DNA of 64,000 nucleotides, taken from Hymenopus coronatus (taxonomy: Eukaryota > Arthropoda > Insecta > Mantodea > Hymenopodidae). A program made the translations under genes and the position numbers. The stretch covers positions 49,029,001-49,093,000 of the forward strand of contig CM060883.1 in NCBI GenBank assembly GCA_030762935.1, given 5' to 3'. Positions 46,201-53,801 of the stretch are shown piece after piece; position 1 is the stretch's first letter; each line of letters opens with the position of its first letter. The notes below the pieces were generated by a model, which was not told where the DNA came from, did no database searches, and was given only the letters and a program-made list of their open reading frames with translations.

Positions 46201-46975
46201 CGACCAAGTGGTTCACAGGGTCGTGCTCTTCGTAGCTAAATTCAGCCAAGTGGGAGTACAGTTCCCAGCTGGCGTGGTCTAGGCGCCAACTAGGTAAACG
46301 GGTGGAACATACAACGGGTGTCAAGACACTAATACGACAGGGAAAGTGGTCACTAGAATGCAAATCCGAGATGATATTCCAGCATAAGGTGACTGCCAGC
46401 TGAGGGGAACAAATTGCAATGTCAATGTGTGAAAAACTATGAAATGCGTCAGATAGAAAGGTGGGCTCTCCGGTGTTCAAGAGAGCAAGATTCTGACTAT
46501 CCAAGAAGTCTTTAAGTAGCGTACCTCTCGCACAAGCCCGAGGAGAGCCCCAAAGAGGGTGATGGGCATTCACGTCGCCTACCAATAAAAAGGGTGGTGG
46601 CAACTGCGAAATGAGGTGTTCTAAGTCGCTGTGCGAGAGGTCCGCAGATGGAGGCAAATAGATACTGCAAATGGTGAATGAAGCGGAGGGTAGCTTAATG
46701 CTGACAGCAACGGACTGGATTGCAGATTGTATGGGTACGGAGTTGGCAAAAATATCATCTCGAATAAGCATCATTGTGCCCCCATGTGCCGGGACGCCGT
46801 CCTCCGGGGATAAATCACATCGTACGGAGGAGTACTGCCTGATGGTAACGGTGTCCTGTGGACGGAGCTTCGTCTCTTGTAAACATACAGCCAAGGGTTC
46901 ATGCTGGCGCAGCAACAAGTCAAGCTCTGGTCGATGTGGTCGAATTCCGCGTATGTTCCAATGGAGGATAGCCAT
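43286..46975 (-). CDS. LINE ORF2 polyprotein: APE endonuclease, reverse transcriptase, RNase H
   Basis: Encodes 1229 residues that nick target DNA and copy the element RNA at the nick. Residues 1-215 form an APE-type endonuclease with N7, E34, D134/N136 (GDVNAHH), SHID at 182-185 and D209-H210. A linker leads to the reverse transcriptase at about 490-760: SYRPISL at 507-513, CGFRRRRSTADHL, catalytic D579 in FFDLEKAYD, GVPQGSVLS at 635-643, and FVDD with D669/D670. RNase H lies at about 960-1080 with D966 (YTDGS), E999 (SAEL), D1023 (LSDS) and D1073 (GNDTAD). A C-terminal Cys-Cys-His-Cys knuckle uses C1170, C1173, H1181 and C1186. The start at MAILHWNIRG is chosen because the endonuclease begins there and the ORF1 stop is only 22 bp upstream. 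All catalytic residues are present with no frameshift or stop, so the protein may be functional. Base composition is richer in GC than its surroundings. Confidence 0.95.
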   Translation of the reverse strand: MAILHWNIRGIRPHRPELDLLLRQHEPLAVCLQETKLRPQDTVTIRQYSSVRCDLSPEDGVPAHGGTMMLIRDDIFANSVPIQSAIQSVAVSIKLPSASFTICSIYLPPSADLSHSDLEHLISQLPPPFLLVGDVNAHHPLWGSPRACARGTLLKDFLDSQNLALLNTGEPTFLSDAFHSFSHIDIAICSPQLAVTLCWNIISDLHSSDHFPCRISVLTPVVCSTRLPSWRLDHASWELYSHLAEFSYEEHDPVNHLVEHLTETILSAAEQSIPRSTGYSRRFPVPWWTADCRDAIRARRGALRVFQRYPTLDNLIHYKRMRAHSRRVIKDSKKMSWNKFVGSFNRHTPSSVVWDKLRRVAGKPNHMPIAGLKTPTGAVVDTFDVANTLGSAFAQVSSSGNYSPEFLTVKNQVESQEFSFLSGNLEDYNRLFTLAELDNALSSSRHSAPGPDGIHVQMLQHLSPDGKDFLLEVYNRVWVDGIFPDKWREATIIPILKPGKDRHLPSSYRPISLTSCVCKVMERMINGRLVWWLESHNLLTNIQCGFRRRRSTADHLVSLSTQIMDGFLKNSPTVGIFFDLEKAYDTCWRAGILRSLHNWNIRGRLPLVIQEFMRDRVFRVRVGSVLSNHFIQENGVPQGSVLSVTLFAIAINSISLCVPQGVSSCLFVDDFAIFCTSQRTPFLERRLQRCLDNLYAWSSKHGFRFSAEKTVCVNFWRHKWQMPPSLRLGPDLLPFADEARFLGLIFDRKLCWAPQIAQLRARCDRSLNLLRILSGKSWGADRTALLRLYRAVFRSKLDYGSIVYSSARPSVLRRLDTVHNQGIRVAVGAFPTSPVVSLYAESGEPPLRCRRDVLLANYGCGLKCMPGHPSYHAFFSPELHERYCLRSLSPRPAGFRFRELLRQHHVDIPRLLPKGESIHPPWLRATSHVDLGMTLNGKSVTPLDSIRRCFLEFLSKYSGRICIYTDGSKSPDGVGCAFVTGTATSTYGLPSCTSIYSAELYAIYQALLYIRRRKLGDCLILSDSLSALQSIRELYNYHPLVQRIQDVLRILHASGFNVECAWIPGHVGLPGNDTADLAAKSAVTAPSVTITHSTAEDFRVAVRRAVFSTWHAEWSALRGNKLREVKDLPVNWVTSSRLFRREEVVLARLRIGHCIFTHSYLFKREPAPVCALCGEAQTVRHVLLECGHLAHIRSCMGMPASLAEVLADDPRAVDRVFKFLAKLSFTLTF

Positions 46976-46997
46976 TGAGTATATTATGGGATAAGTT

Positions 46998-47136
46998 TCA
47001 AATCGAAAGACGCTTCTGCAGATTGGGATTGGCTGGTCGGTTCAATTTGTTCTTCTTAGGCGTTGGGCTAGTACTATTTTCAGGAGCACGATCCTGCCGT
47101 TTCCGCACTGTCCCTCTGGCAGTGGCGGCAGAATCA
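46998..47136 (-). pseudogene. LINE ORF1 C-terminal remnant
   Basis: The last 45 codons of ORF1 before a TGA at 46998-47000. The tail is basic (TVRKRQDRAPEN, then PKKNKLNRP) and ends QKRLSI. ORF1 of I-group LINEs encodes an RNA-binding Gag-like protein. The zinc knuckles would lie upstream and are lost with the 5' truncation at the target site. Confidence 0.75.
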
Positions 47137-47148
47137 AATTGATCTCAA
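47137..47148. repeat. LINE target-site duplication, right copy
   Basis: AATTGATCTCAA, identical to 43024-43035. Confidence 0.85.
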
Positions 47149-47243
47149 AACCTTTCTTTGCGATTACTTTTTGGTATAGAATTCTTGGGCGAAATACAGT
47201 ACGTATGTTCCTACTGTAACAGCTAAGCTGTAGATAAAGTCAA

Positions 47244-47500
47244 AATAGAATTTGTTAAATTCACATTACTTTCTCAACCTATTCAACAAACTATTTTACA
47301 TAGATATCTCATCTATTTCATGTTTTATCACAACTAAAGGTTTTTATTTTATATGTGCTTGTAGATCCAATGGGAATGGTGGACTAAAGTAGGCTTAAGC
47401 GACAGAAAATCTTGTAATAGCTGGTAACTACGCGATTGTTTGAAATTTCGTTGTTTGCTTGACCATGAAAGAAAGAAAGAGATATAAACACATGTTTAAA
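47244..47500 (+). mobile_element. Family B element, 5' part, tandem
   Basis: Head AGAATTTGTTAAATTCACATT follows the preceding tail. Shares CCAATGGGAATGGTGGAC and GCTGGTAACTACGCGATTG with 37119-37380 and stops at nearly the same AGAAAGAAAGAG tract. Confidence 0.7.
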
Positions 47501-47691
47501 AAAAAATCATACAAAATGATAAGGTTAAGGCTCAGACATGTTTATGTTTTAAAATCCTAATGTTCTGAAGGCATGAAAAAGTTGGACAAAATATATTGAT
47601 CACAATGTTGAAAAATCTCTTAAATCTTATCGTTCCTTGGTCAAAGAACTTCATTATCTCGTAAGTGTTCAGAAAATAAAGCCCTTTAATA
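47501..47691. other. Spacer with inverted piece of SINE family C
   Basis: 47519-47562 (GATAAGGTTAAGGCTCAGAC, TGTTTATGTTTTAAAATCC) is the reverse complement of 40773-40816. The rest is unassigned. Confidence 0.55.
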
Positions 47692-48543
47692 CAGGGTTAT
47701 TCAAAAAGAAAGAACAGATGATTCCAAGGTACATGTAGAGAGAAAAGTGTACATTTTTATAATATGCATTCAATATGAGCACCGTGTTACACGACATATG
47801 TCAAAACGATGGCACATTTCTTGCCACACACGAATCAGCTGGTCTCCAGTTATCGAATTTACAGCTTCAACAATTCGATGCCGTAGATCTTCAAGAGTGC
47901 CAGGCATAGGAGGGATAAAAACACCCCATAGATAAAAATCACACGGAGTGAGATCTGGAGACCTGGGAGGCCATCTGCGATAAAGTTGATCTGCTCCTCC
48001 TCTCGCAATCCAACGTCCTGCAAACGTGTTATTCAAGTGACGTCGGACGTGGTAAGTGAAATGAGGAGATGCGCCATCTTGCATGAAAAAAAATTCATTG
48101 GAAAACATTAATCGTTGAGTAAAATTGTCTTCTTCCACATCTTCTAACATGCCAATGTACAATTCGTACCGTTTGTTGTGGACGTCAGAATTCAATGCAG
48201 TTTGCATGGCTTCAGGTGCAGACGATGTTTTAGAACTCGCCATACCGTTGGTTGCTTGCTGGTGATGTGGATTTCTTTGGGATCCTTTCGTTGAACTGCA
48301 ACAATGGACCCTAACTTTGCTAATTGCAGCACACAAAATGATTTCTCTTGAGGTGTCGCCGCCATTTCACTACAGACATACAAACAACAGCGCCAATGCG
48401 GCCGTGATTGGAACTTCTACCCCTCCGCGCTATTTCAATTGTAAACTTTTCTCTCTACATGAACGTTGGAATCATGCTTCTATCTTTTGTAGTTTAGCAG
48501 CAATAAAAGTTTGAAATGTGTTCTTTCTTTTTGAATAACCCTG
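47692..48543 (-). mobile_element. Mariner-type DNA transposon, internally deleted, perfect TIRs
   Basis: An 852-bp element. The terminal inverted repeats begin CAGGGTTATTCAAAAA and match perfectly over 25 bp. TA flanks both ends (47690-47691, 48544-48545), the standard Tc1/mariner duplication. Full-length relatives are usually about 1.3 kb, so much of the transposase is missing. The perfect TIRs suggest recent movement, presumably driven from elsewhere. Confidence 0.88.
47770..48363 (-). pseudogene. Broken mariner-type transposase
   Basis: The N-terminal piece MAATPQEKSFCVLQLAKLGS (from 48363) is the helix-turn-helix start familiar from arthropod mariner-like transposases. A second piece, PTVWRVLKHRLHLKP, is the end of the DNA-binding region, so the middle of that domain is deleted. 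The C-terminal half lies in another frame (47770-48336): FMQDGASPHF holds the second catalytic Asp, and PPRSPDLTPCDFYLWG the third, about 45 residues later. It then runs to ICRVTRCSY at the natural end. The first catalytic Asp region is missing. Not functional as it stands. Confidence 0.78.
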
Positions 48544-48636
48544 TATTTGGACACATAATCACCGCCGGTAAACCGTTTCTTACAAGCAATAAAATCTACT
48601 AGCTAGTGCATAGAAATTCTTGTATTGAAGCAAAAA
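48544..48636. other. Short spacer
   Basis: Unassigned sequence between the mariner end and a family A head. Confidence 0.5.
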
Positions 48637-49454
48637 ATCTGATGTGTTCCATTCGCACGACTTTCTCTACTTCTCTGTAACAAATTATTGTTAATAAGCT
48701 AATTCTTCTATTTACTTCATGGCAATCGAGAAAAAATGAGCAGAAATAGCCTTATAACTTGCTTCCTTGTAAGTAGAAGCGAAATATGGGAGTATCATAG
48801 GTTAAAGTGATAGTCAAAAGCTGGTTACTAGGTGACTGAAGTTCCTTTGTTTGGACACGAGTAGACAAAGTATAAGTTTTTCAAAGCTGAAACCAAAAAC
48901 AAGAAATATCTAAAAAACAATCAACTCCTCGAAAAAAAGTTATATAACAAAATTTGTGTGTTTTAATGTGCTCTACATTTTTTGTCTGGTAAGTTTTTGT
49001 CCATTTCTTACGGTTTAGCAGTTATGCAAAATTGCGTAAAATTCATCCAGAATAAAGTAGTCTTCAGAGGATATTCCCAGAAAATTCAAGATATATCTCT
49101 TATTTGCCAGGTAAATATATTTAATATACGATATTTTAATCAAAATCGTTACAGCCATTTAAGAGAAAATCAAAATTTTCGAAAAAAAAGTTCCATGTAA
49201 AGGGTAATTGGGGGTGGGGAGATTTCCTTGAAAATCTTCGTGTCGCATTCTTGGAAGATACCAAATTTAAATACCAAGTTTGGTATTTAACGGTTTTTTT
49301 TTCGTTTTTGAGCTATGCTGTTCACTATGCTTTTTTGGATTCAGGGGGACCCAAAGTATGTATTTCCGGTGAAATCTCGGTATCGAAATTTTGGATCCAA
49401 TACAATACCGTCTCTATACACTATGTACATAGTACGTGTAGAGAAAGTAAAAAA
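48637..49454 (+). mobile_element. Family A element without microsatellite
   Basis: Head ATCTGATGTGTTCCATTC with ACTTTCTCTACTTC. Tail CACTATGTACATAGTACG followed by TGTAGAGAAAGT. The slot reads ATGCTGTTCACTATGC, so the CA run and its GGACC flank were removed cleanly. Confidence 0.9.
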
Positions 49455-50148
49455 GTACTAAAAGCTATCAATAGGTGGAAGAGAGATCAGTCGGGACACT
49501 GGATAAGAAGCAATTACTTCCCAAGAGACACTAAAAGGAAATGCTGAATGAGAAAACGGTCGGGGTAGAGAATGAAAGTGGAAGAAAGGGAATAAAGTAA
49601 AGGCTGGGTTAGAAAAGCTGCTTGGACACAAAACTACGTATATTTGGGCGATCGCCTTGAGCTTTGATTTGTGTTGTCTTTATCTATGTATCAATAATCA
49701 ATCAGTTCTCGTTAAAACTCCATGGACTTTGATTATTGAATTGTTTTACCACACAGAAAGTGACAGATGATTTGGCATAACTAAATAATAATGAAAGATA
49801 TCAGCATAAAACTTGATTTCAAAGTTACAGTACCTTATTCCATTTGTCAAAGCAATCTCCATTCTGTCAAGATATTTATTGTCACGGGTACCAGTTTTTC
49901 AAAGCCGATGTTATACTTTTCTACCGCCAAAGAACTTATTCGTTTCTTTGAATGCACAAAATATTCGTCCAATCGAATTTTATAGGCAAACAACTCCAGT
50001 GAATAGTGATAATTCAATGAACAAGTCTTCAGTGAGGAAATGGTGTATAATTTGCAAGTAATCAAGGAAGAACCAGCATGCCCGACAAAGACCAGAGTGG
50101 AAGTTCATCAATCGTTATGAAGGAATTGAAAACAAATGTTGATGAAAA
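49455..50148. other. Anonymous spacer
   Basis: No recognised element. Several short overlapping frames between 49791 and 50065 lack motifs. Confidence 0.5.
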
Positions 50149-50787
50149 AATCTGATGTGTTACACTCACGTGACTTTCTCTAGCTGTTCTACAAACTTCT
50201 TACAAAAGATTCTTCTTCTTTCTGCATCTTACTAATTGAGGTACTCATTAGCACAATGTTCTTATTACTTAGTTCCTTATAAGTAGGAAAAAATCAGGGA
50301 TAAACTAAAAAAAGCCATAGTCAAGTGTTTTGAAAGCTGTCGTTATGCGATTGTCATTACAAATCCTTTCTTTGCTTGGCCAGGAGTAGAACAAAAGAAA
50401 ACCACACACTCCCGTCTGAGAAAATGTAAGTACGTACTTCACAACTGAAACTAATAATACTGAATACCTCGAAAACTGTAAGTTCTACGAGAAAAATGTA
50501 TCTGACATAACTTGTGTATTTTAGCAAGACCTACATTTTTGTATAGTAAGTTTTTGTCTATCTCTTACGGTTTACTACTTATGCCAAATTAAGCAAAATG
50601 CATCCAGAATAAACAGGTCTTTAGAAGCTATTCCCACAAAATTCAAGATATACATATTAATTGTCAGCTAAATATCTTTAATATAAGATATTTTAATCAA
50701 AATCGTTATAGCCATTTTTAAGAAAATCAAAATTTTCGAAAAAAGTTCCATGTAAAGGGTAGTTTGGGGTGGGGGGATATTTCTCTG
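50149..50787 (+). mobile_element. Family A element, tail third missing
   Basis: Head ATCTGATGTGTTACACTC with ACTTTCTCTAGCTG. The body continues to GGTAGTTTGGGGTGGGGG, then ends abruptly before the microsatellite slot. Confidence 0.88.
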
Positions 50788-51009
50788 GGATATTGTATTG
50801 CACCGATACGAGTGACAATAAGTACCTTGATAGTAACAGCGATTACGTTGAGAAAAAGGCTAAGGTACTGTTACTTTGTAAATAAAGTTTTATGTTCATA
50901 TCTTTCTTTATTATTTAGTTATACTAAGACATTTGTTACTTTCTGTACATTGCGTTTGGTATGTACGCTATGAAACACAATCTTGGTTTTGCCGAACTTC
51001 TTTATCAGA
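50788..51009. other. Anonymous spacer
   Basis: Nothing recognised left of the hairpin. Confidence 0.45.
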
Positions 51010-51103
51010 AATAATATAACGAGAGCTGCAACTTTTATCAATAAATTCACGAGCAACTTGTTGCGAGCGAATTTATCTAGATAAAAGTTGTAGCTCGAGT
51101 TGT
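51010..51103. repeat. Long imperfect hairpin
   Basis: Left arm GAGCTGCAACTTTTATC and AATAAATTC, then GAGCAAC. The centre is GCAACTTGTTGC. The right arm is GAATTTATCTAGATAAAAG and TTGTAGCTCGAG. Arms are about 40-45 bp. It could be a foldback/MITE remnant. No target duplication was identified. Confidence 0.65.
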
Positions 51104-51285
51104 ATTTAATAAGACTATTTCGTGAATAGAATAACAATGAATAACCTATATGGACACGAAGAATAATATTTCTAAAATCCCACTTGTCTTGACTTATATT
51201 TGCACCGAAAGCAATGCAACTTAATGTCCATATCATAAATCATGGCCTCGATGCTTACAGAATTCGTTGAACTGGTTCCACACTC

Positions 51286-51311
51286 ACTCTCACACTCACT
51301 CACTCACTCAC

Positions 51312-51350
<39 letters not shown>

Positions 51351-51352
51351 CT
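51286..51352. repeat. (CACT)n(CT)n microsatellite
   Basis: ACTCACTCACTCACTC passes into a long CT run just left of a minus-strand family A tail. Confidence 0.95.
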
Positions 51353-51361
51353 CTGTGTGTT

Positions 51362-51510
51362 ATTTTTACTTTCTCTTGCCCCGTATGTACAATGTACATA
51401 GGGATAGAGAAGTATTGCATTCCACCCAAAAATTCGATGTCGAGATTTCACCGGAAATACATGTTTTAGGACCCCCTGAATCCAAAAAAAGCATTTCCAG
51501 AAAAAGGTCC

Positions 51511-51543
<33 letters not shown>

Positions 51544-52282
51544 CGTGTTTCCGTGAACACGATAGCTCAAAAACGAAAATTTGCTAAAATACCAAACTTG
51601 GTATTTAAGTTCAGTATCTTTCAGGGATGCGACACGAAGATTTTGAGAAAAATCCCCCCACCCCAAACTACCCTTTACATGGAACTTTTTTCGAAAATTT
51701 TGATTTTCTTAAAGATGGCTCTAACGATTTTTATTAAAATATCGTATATTAAAGATATTTACCTGACAAATAAAATGTACATCTTGAATTTTCTGGGAAT
51801 ATCTTCTAAAGACCTGTTTATTCTGGATGAATTTTGCTTAATTTGGCATAACTAATAAACCGTAAGAGATAGACAAAAACTTACTTTACAAAAAATGTAG
51901 GCCTTGTTAAAATACACAATTTACGTCATTTACGTTTTTTTCGTGGAGCTTACCGTTTTCGAGGTATTCATTGTTATTAGTTTCAGTTGTGAAGTACTTA
52001 TACTTTTCTCAGACGGGAGTATCCGTTTTTCTTTTGTTCTACTCCTGGCCGAGAAAAGAAGCGATTTGTAATGACAATCGCATAACGACAGCTTTTAAAA
52101 CATTTGACTATTGGTTTAGCCTAGTGTATTCCCTTAGTTTCTTCCTACTTATACGGAACTAAATAATAAGAACATTGTGCTGAATACCTCGATTAACAAG
52201 GTGCAGAGAGAAGAATAATCTTATGTAAGAAGTTTGTAGAACGGCTAGAGAAAGTCATGTGAGTGTAACACATCAGATTTTT
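51362..52282 (-). mobile_element. Family A element, full length, well preserved
   Basis: Tail TTTTTACTTTCTCTTGCCCC with GTATGTACAATGTACATA. (TG)n at about 51510-51533. Head ACGGCTAGAGAAAGTCATG and ACACATCAGATTTTT. It carries the longest version (166 codons, 51355-51855 on the plus strand) of the open frame that recurs in the family. Confidence 0.93.
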
Positions 52283-53269
52283 ATTATTCTGCGGCTTTGA
52301 GTTTTCAATTAATATGTCTATTTCAGCGATAGACCTTTCCCCAAAACGATTTGGAACTTCCGCCATTATGTACGGGAATATCACTGCACACTGATACTAT
52401 TATTATGAGACAAATATTAGTTCAGAGAGAAAACAAATGCACGTGGGTGCGATAAATTTAGAAAAACAATTGCACGTGGGTGTGATAAAAAAAACTAATT
52501 AAAGTGCAGAGATAATGAGTTCCAATTGGTTGGAATTTTACGCGCCAATGTACTGGATTGGCCACTTCCTACGATCACGTGTCATGAACGAAATAGTCGT
52601 ATTGAAATATTCTGATTGATTTCAAACACCGTAATTGCGTGTTTATTCCTGAATTAAAACATTTATATCACTAACAAGGGGAAAACTCTACTGATGTAAT
52701 TTTTGCCCCCAGATCTTTGAAACCGGATTCATATCCTATGGCATGAAAATGTATTTAACGCGTAGGTAGCATCAGAAAAGACGAGTGGGCAGGAGGAAAT
52801 AAATTAATGGGCCCCCAGCACGGATGTGATCCCACCTGAAAAGAAAAATGAAGGAACCGGATGGAACCAGATTATATTTCCCATCATCACATCGTATGTT
52901 CCTTATCGATTATCGATATTTCCGTGACTGTTTTACCCTCTAAAACATTCACATACATTTCTATTTCTGAGCCTCTCCTAACATGCAACTAAGGAGAACG
53001 AAGAGCACGGTTTTCAAAAAGGATTTTACTTTGAAACAGAATTAAAATGTCTAAGACCAAACTTAAAGTATACGGTGTAATTACCATAGAGTAATTGCTA
53101 ATTCTAATAAATATGTACACGTAACATACATACATATATCTGTGTATGTATTTAATAGTAAGCAAAATTATAAAAGCTAAGAACGCTATTATAAAAATGT
53201 ACGACTTAGCAATATCATAGCACATTGATATTAATTTAATTGCTTGTTTGTTTTTTTTTTTTCACCCAA
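52283..53269. other. Anonymous spacer of about 1 kb
   Basis: No gene or repeat recognised. A near-duplicate phrase occurs (GCACGTGGGTGCGATAA and GCACGTGGGTGTGATAA around 52439 and 52471), suggesting a short local tandem of about 32 bp. Confidence 0.45.
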
Positions 53270-53402
53270 GCCATGTGTAGGACAGAGCTGGATAGGTAGA
53301 GTCAGACTGAAAATTTTAATGCCATAGCCGGGATTTGAACCACGGATCTCCCGGTCTCTAGCCGATTGCTCTACCACTGACCTACCATAGCAACATGCCG
53401 GC
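53270..53402 (-). mobile_element. tRNA-derived SINE (family H), left arm of an inverted pair
   Basis: On the minus strand: GGTCAGTGGTAGAGCAATCG (A-box), GACCGGGAGATCCG, GGTTCAAATCCC (B-box), then a body with TCAGTCTGAC and CTATCC. It is a good tRNA-like promoter. Confidence 0.72.
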
Positions 53403-53465
53403 ATAGCATTGAGTTTCCCCGATAAACCACAAGGTGATCTCAAATAATTTGAGAAAAAATTCAAT

Positions 53466-53565
53466 GCTTGCCAGCATGTTGAGCAACCGACTGCAGACCG
53501 GGAGATCCGTGGTTCAAATCCCGGATATGGCATTGAATTTTTCAGTCTAACCTATCCAAATCATA
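53466..53565 (+). mobile_element. SINE family H, right arm, A-box region lost
   Basis: GACCGGGAGATCCGTGG, TTCAAATCCCGGATATGGC and TTTTCAGTCTAACC mirror the left arm. Upstream it reads GCCAGCATGTTGAGCAACCG in place of the A-box. The two arms could form a long stem around a 65-bp loop. Confidence 0.68.
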
Positions 53566-53801
53566 GCACATGCCATGCCAGTAATTCAAACGCATTCTTA
53601 CTAAACTTTAAACCCCTAAAACTTTGCTTCGTCCAGAAAACCGTATACTTTTGCAATGAAATAAATTTAGAATGCATTAAATGTTAAATGCAATAAAAGT
53701 ACAACAGTACATACTATAAACAAATAGTAATTCCGCTTTATAGCAAAGTAAAACTTCTTCTGATTGGTTAGTCTTCCCGGTAAACACGAATTGAAGCAAA
53801 C
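53566..53801. other. Short anonymous spacer
   Basis: Nothing recognised. Confidence 0.5.

Larger units (their letters stand above)
43036..47136 (-). mobile_element. I-group LINE (non-LTR retrotransposon), 5'-truncated
   Basis: A 4.1 kb insertion flanked by a 12-bp direct repeat. On the minus strand it contains the end of ORF1, a 22-bp gap, an intact ORF2 with endonuclease, reverse transcriptase and RNase H, a 3' UTR of about 250 bp and a (CAT)n tail, seen as GATGATGATGAT at 43036-43052. An RNase H domain in ORF2 places it in the I superclade (I, Nimb, LOA or Tad-like clades). The exact clade needs a tree. The clean duplication and uninterrupted ORF2 point to a recent insertion. Confidence 0.88.
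42735..47243 (+). mobile_element. Family B element split by the LINE
   Basis: Left part 42735-43035 (head ATCTGATTTTTTACATTCGC) and right part 47137-47243 (ending GCTGTAGATAAAGTCAAAA) join at the LINE target site AATTGATCTCAA to give a normal family B unit of about 395 bp. The element therefore predates the LINE. Confidence 0.78.

Noticed and set aside
43584..46994. Plus-strand and out-of-frame open frames across the LINE
   Set aside because: They are shadows of ORF2, which has intact catalytic motifs in its own frame.
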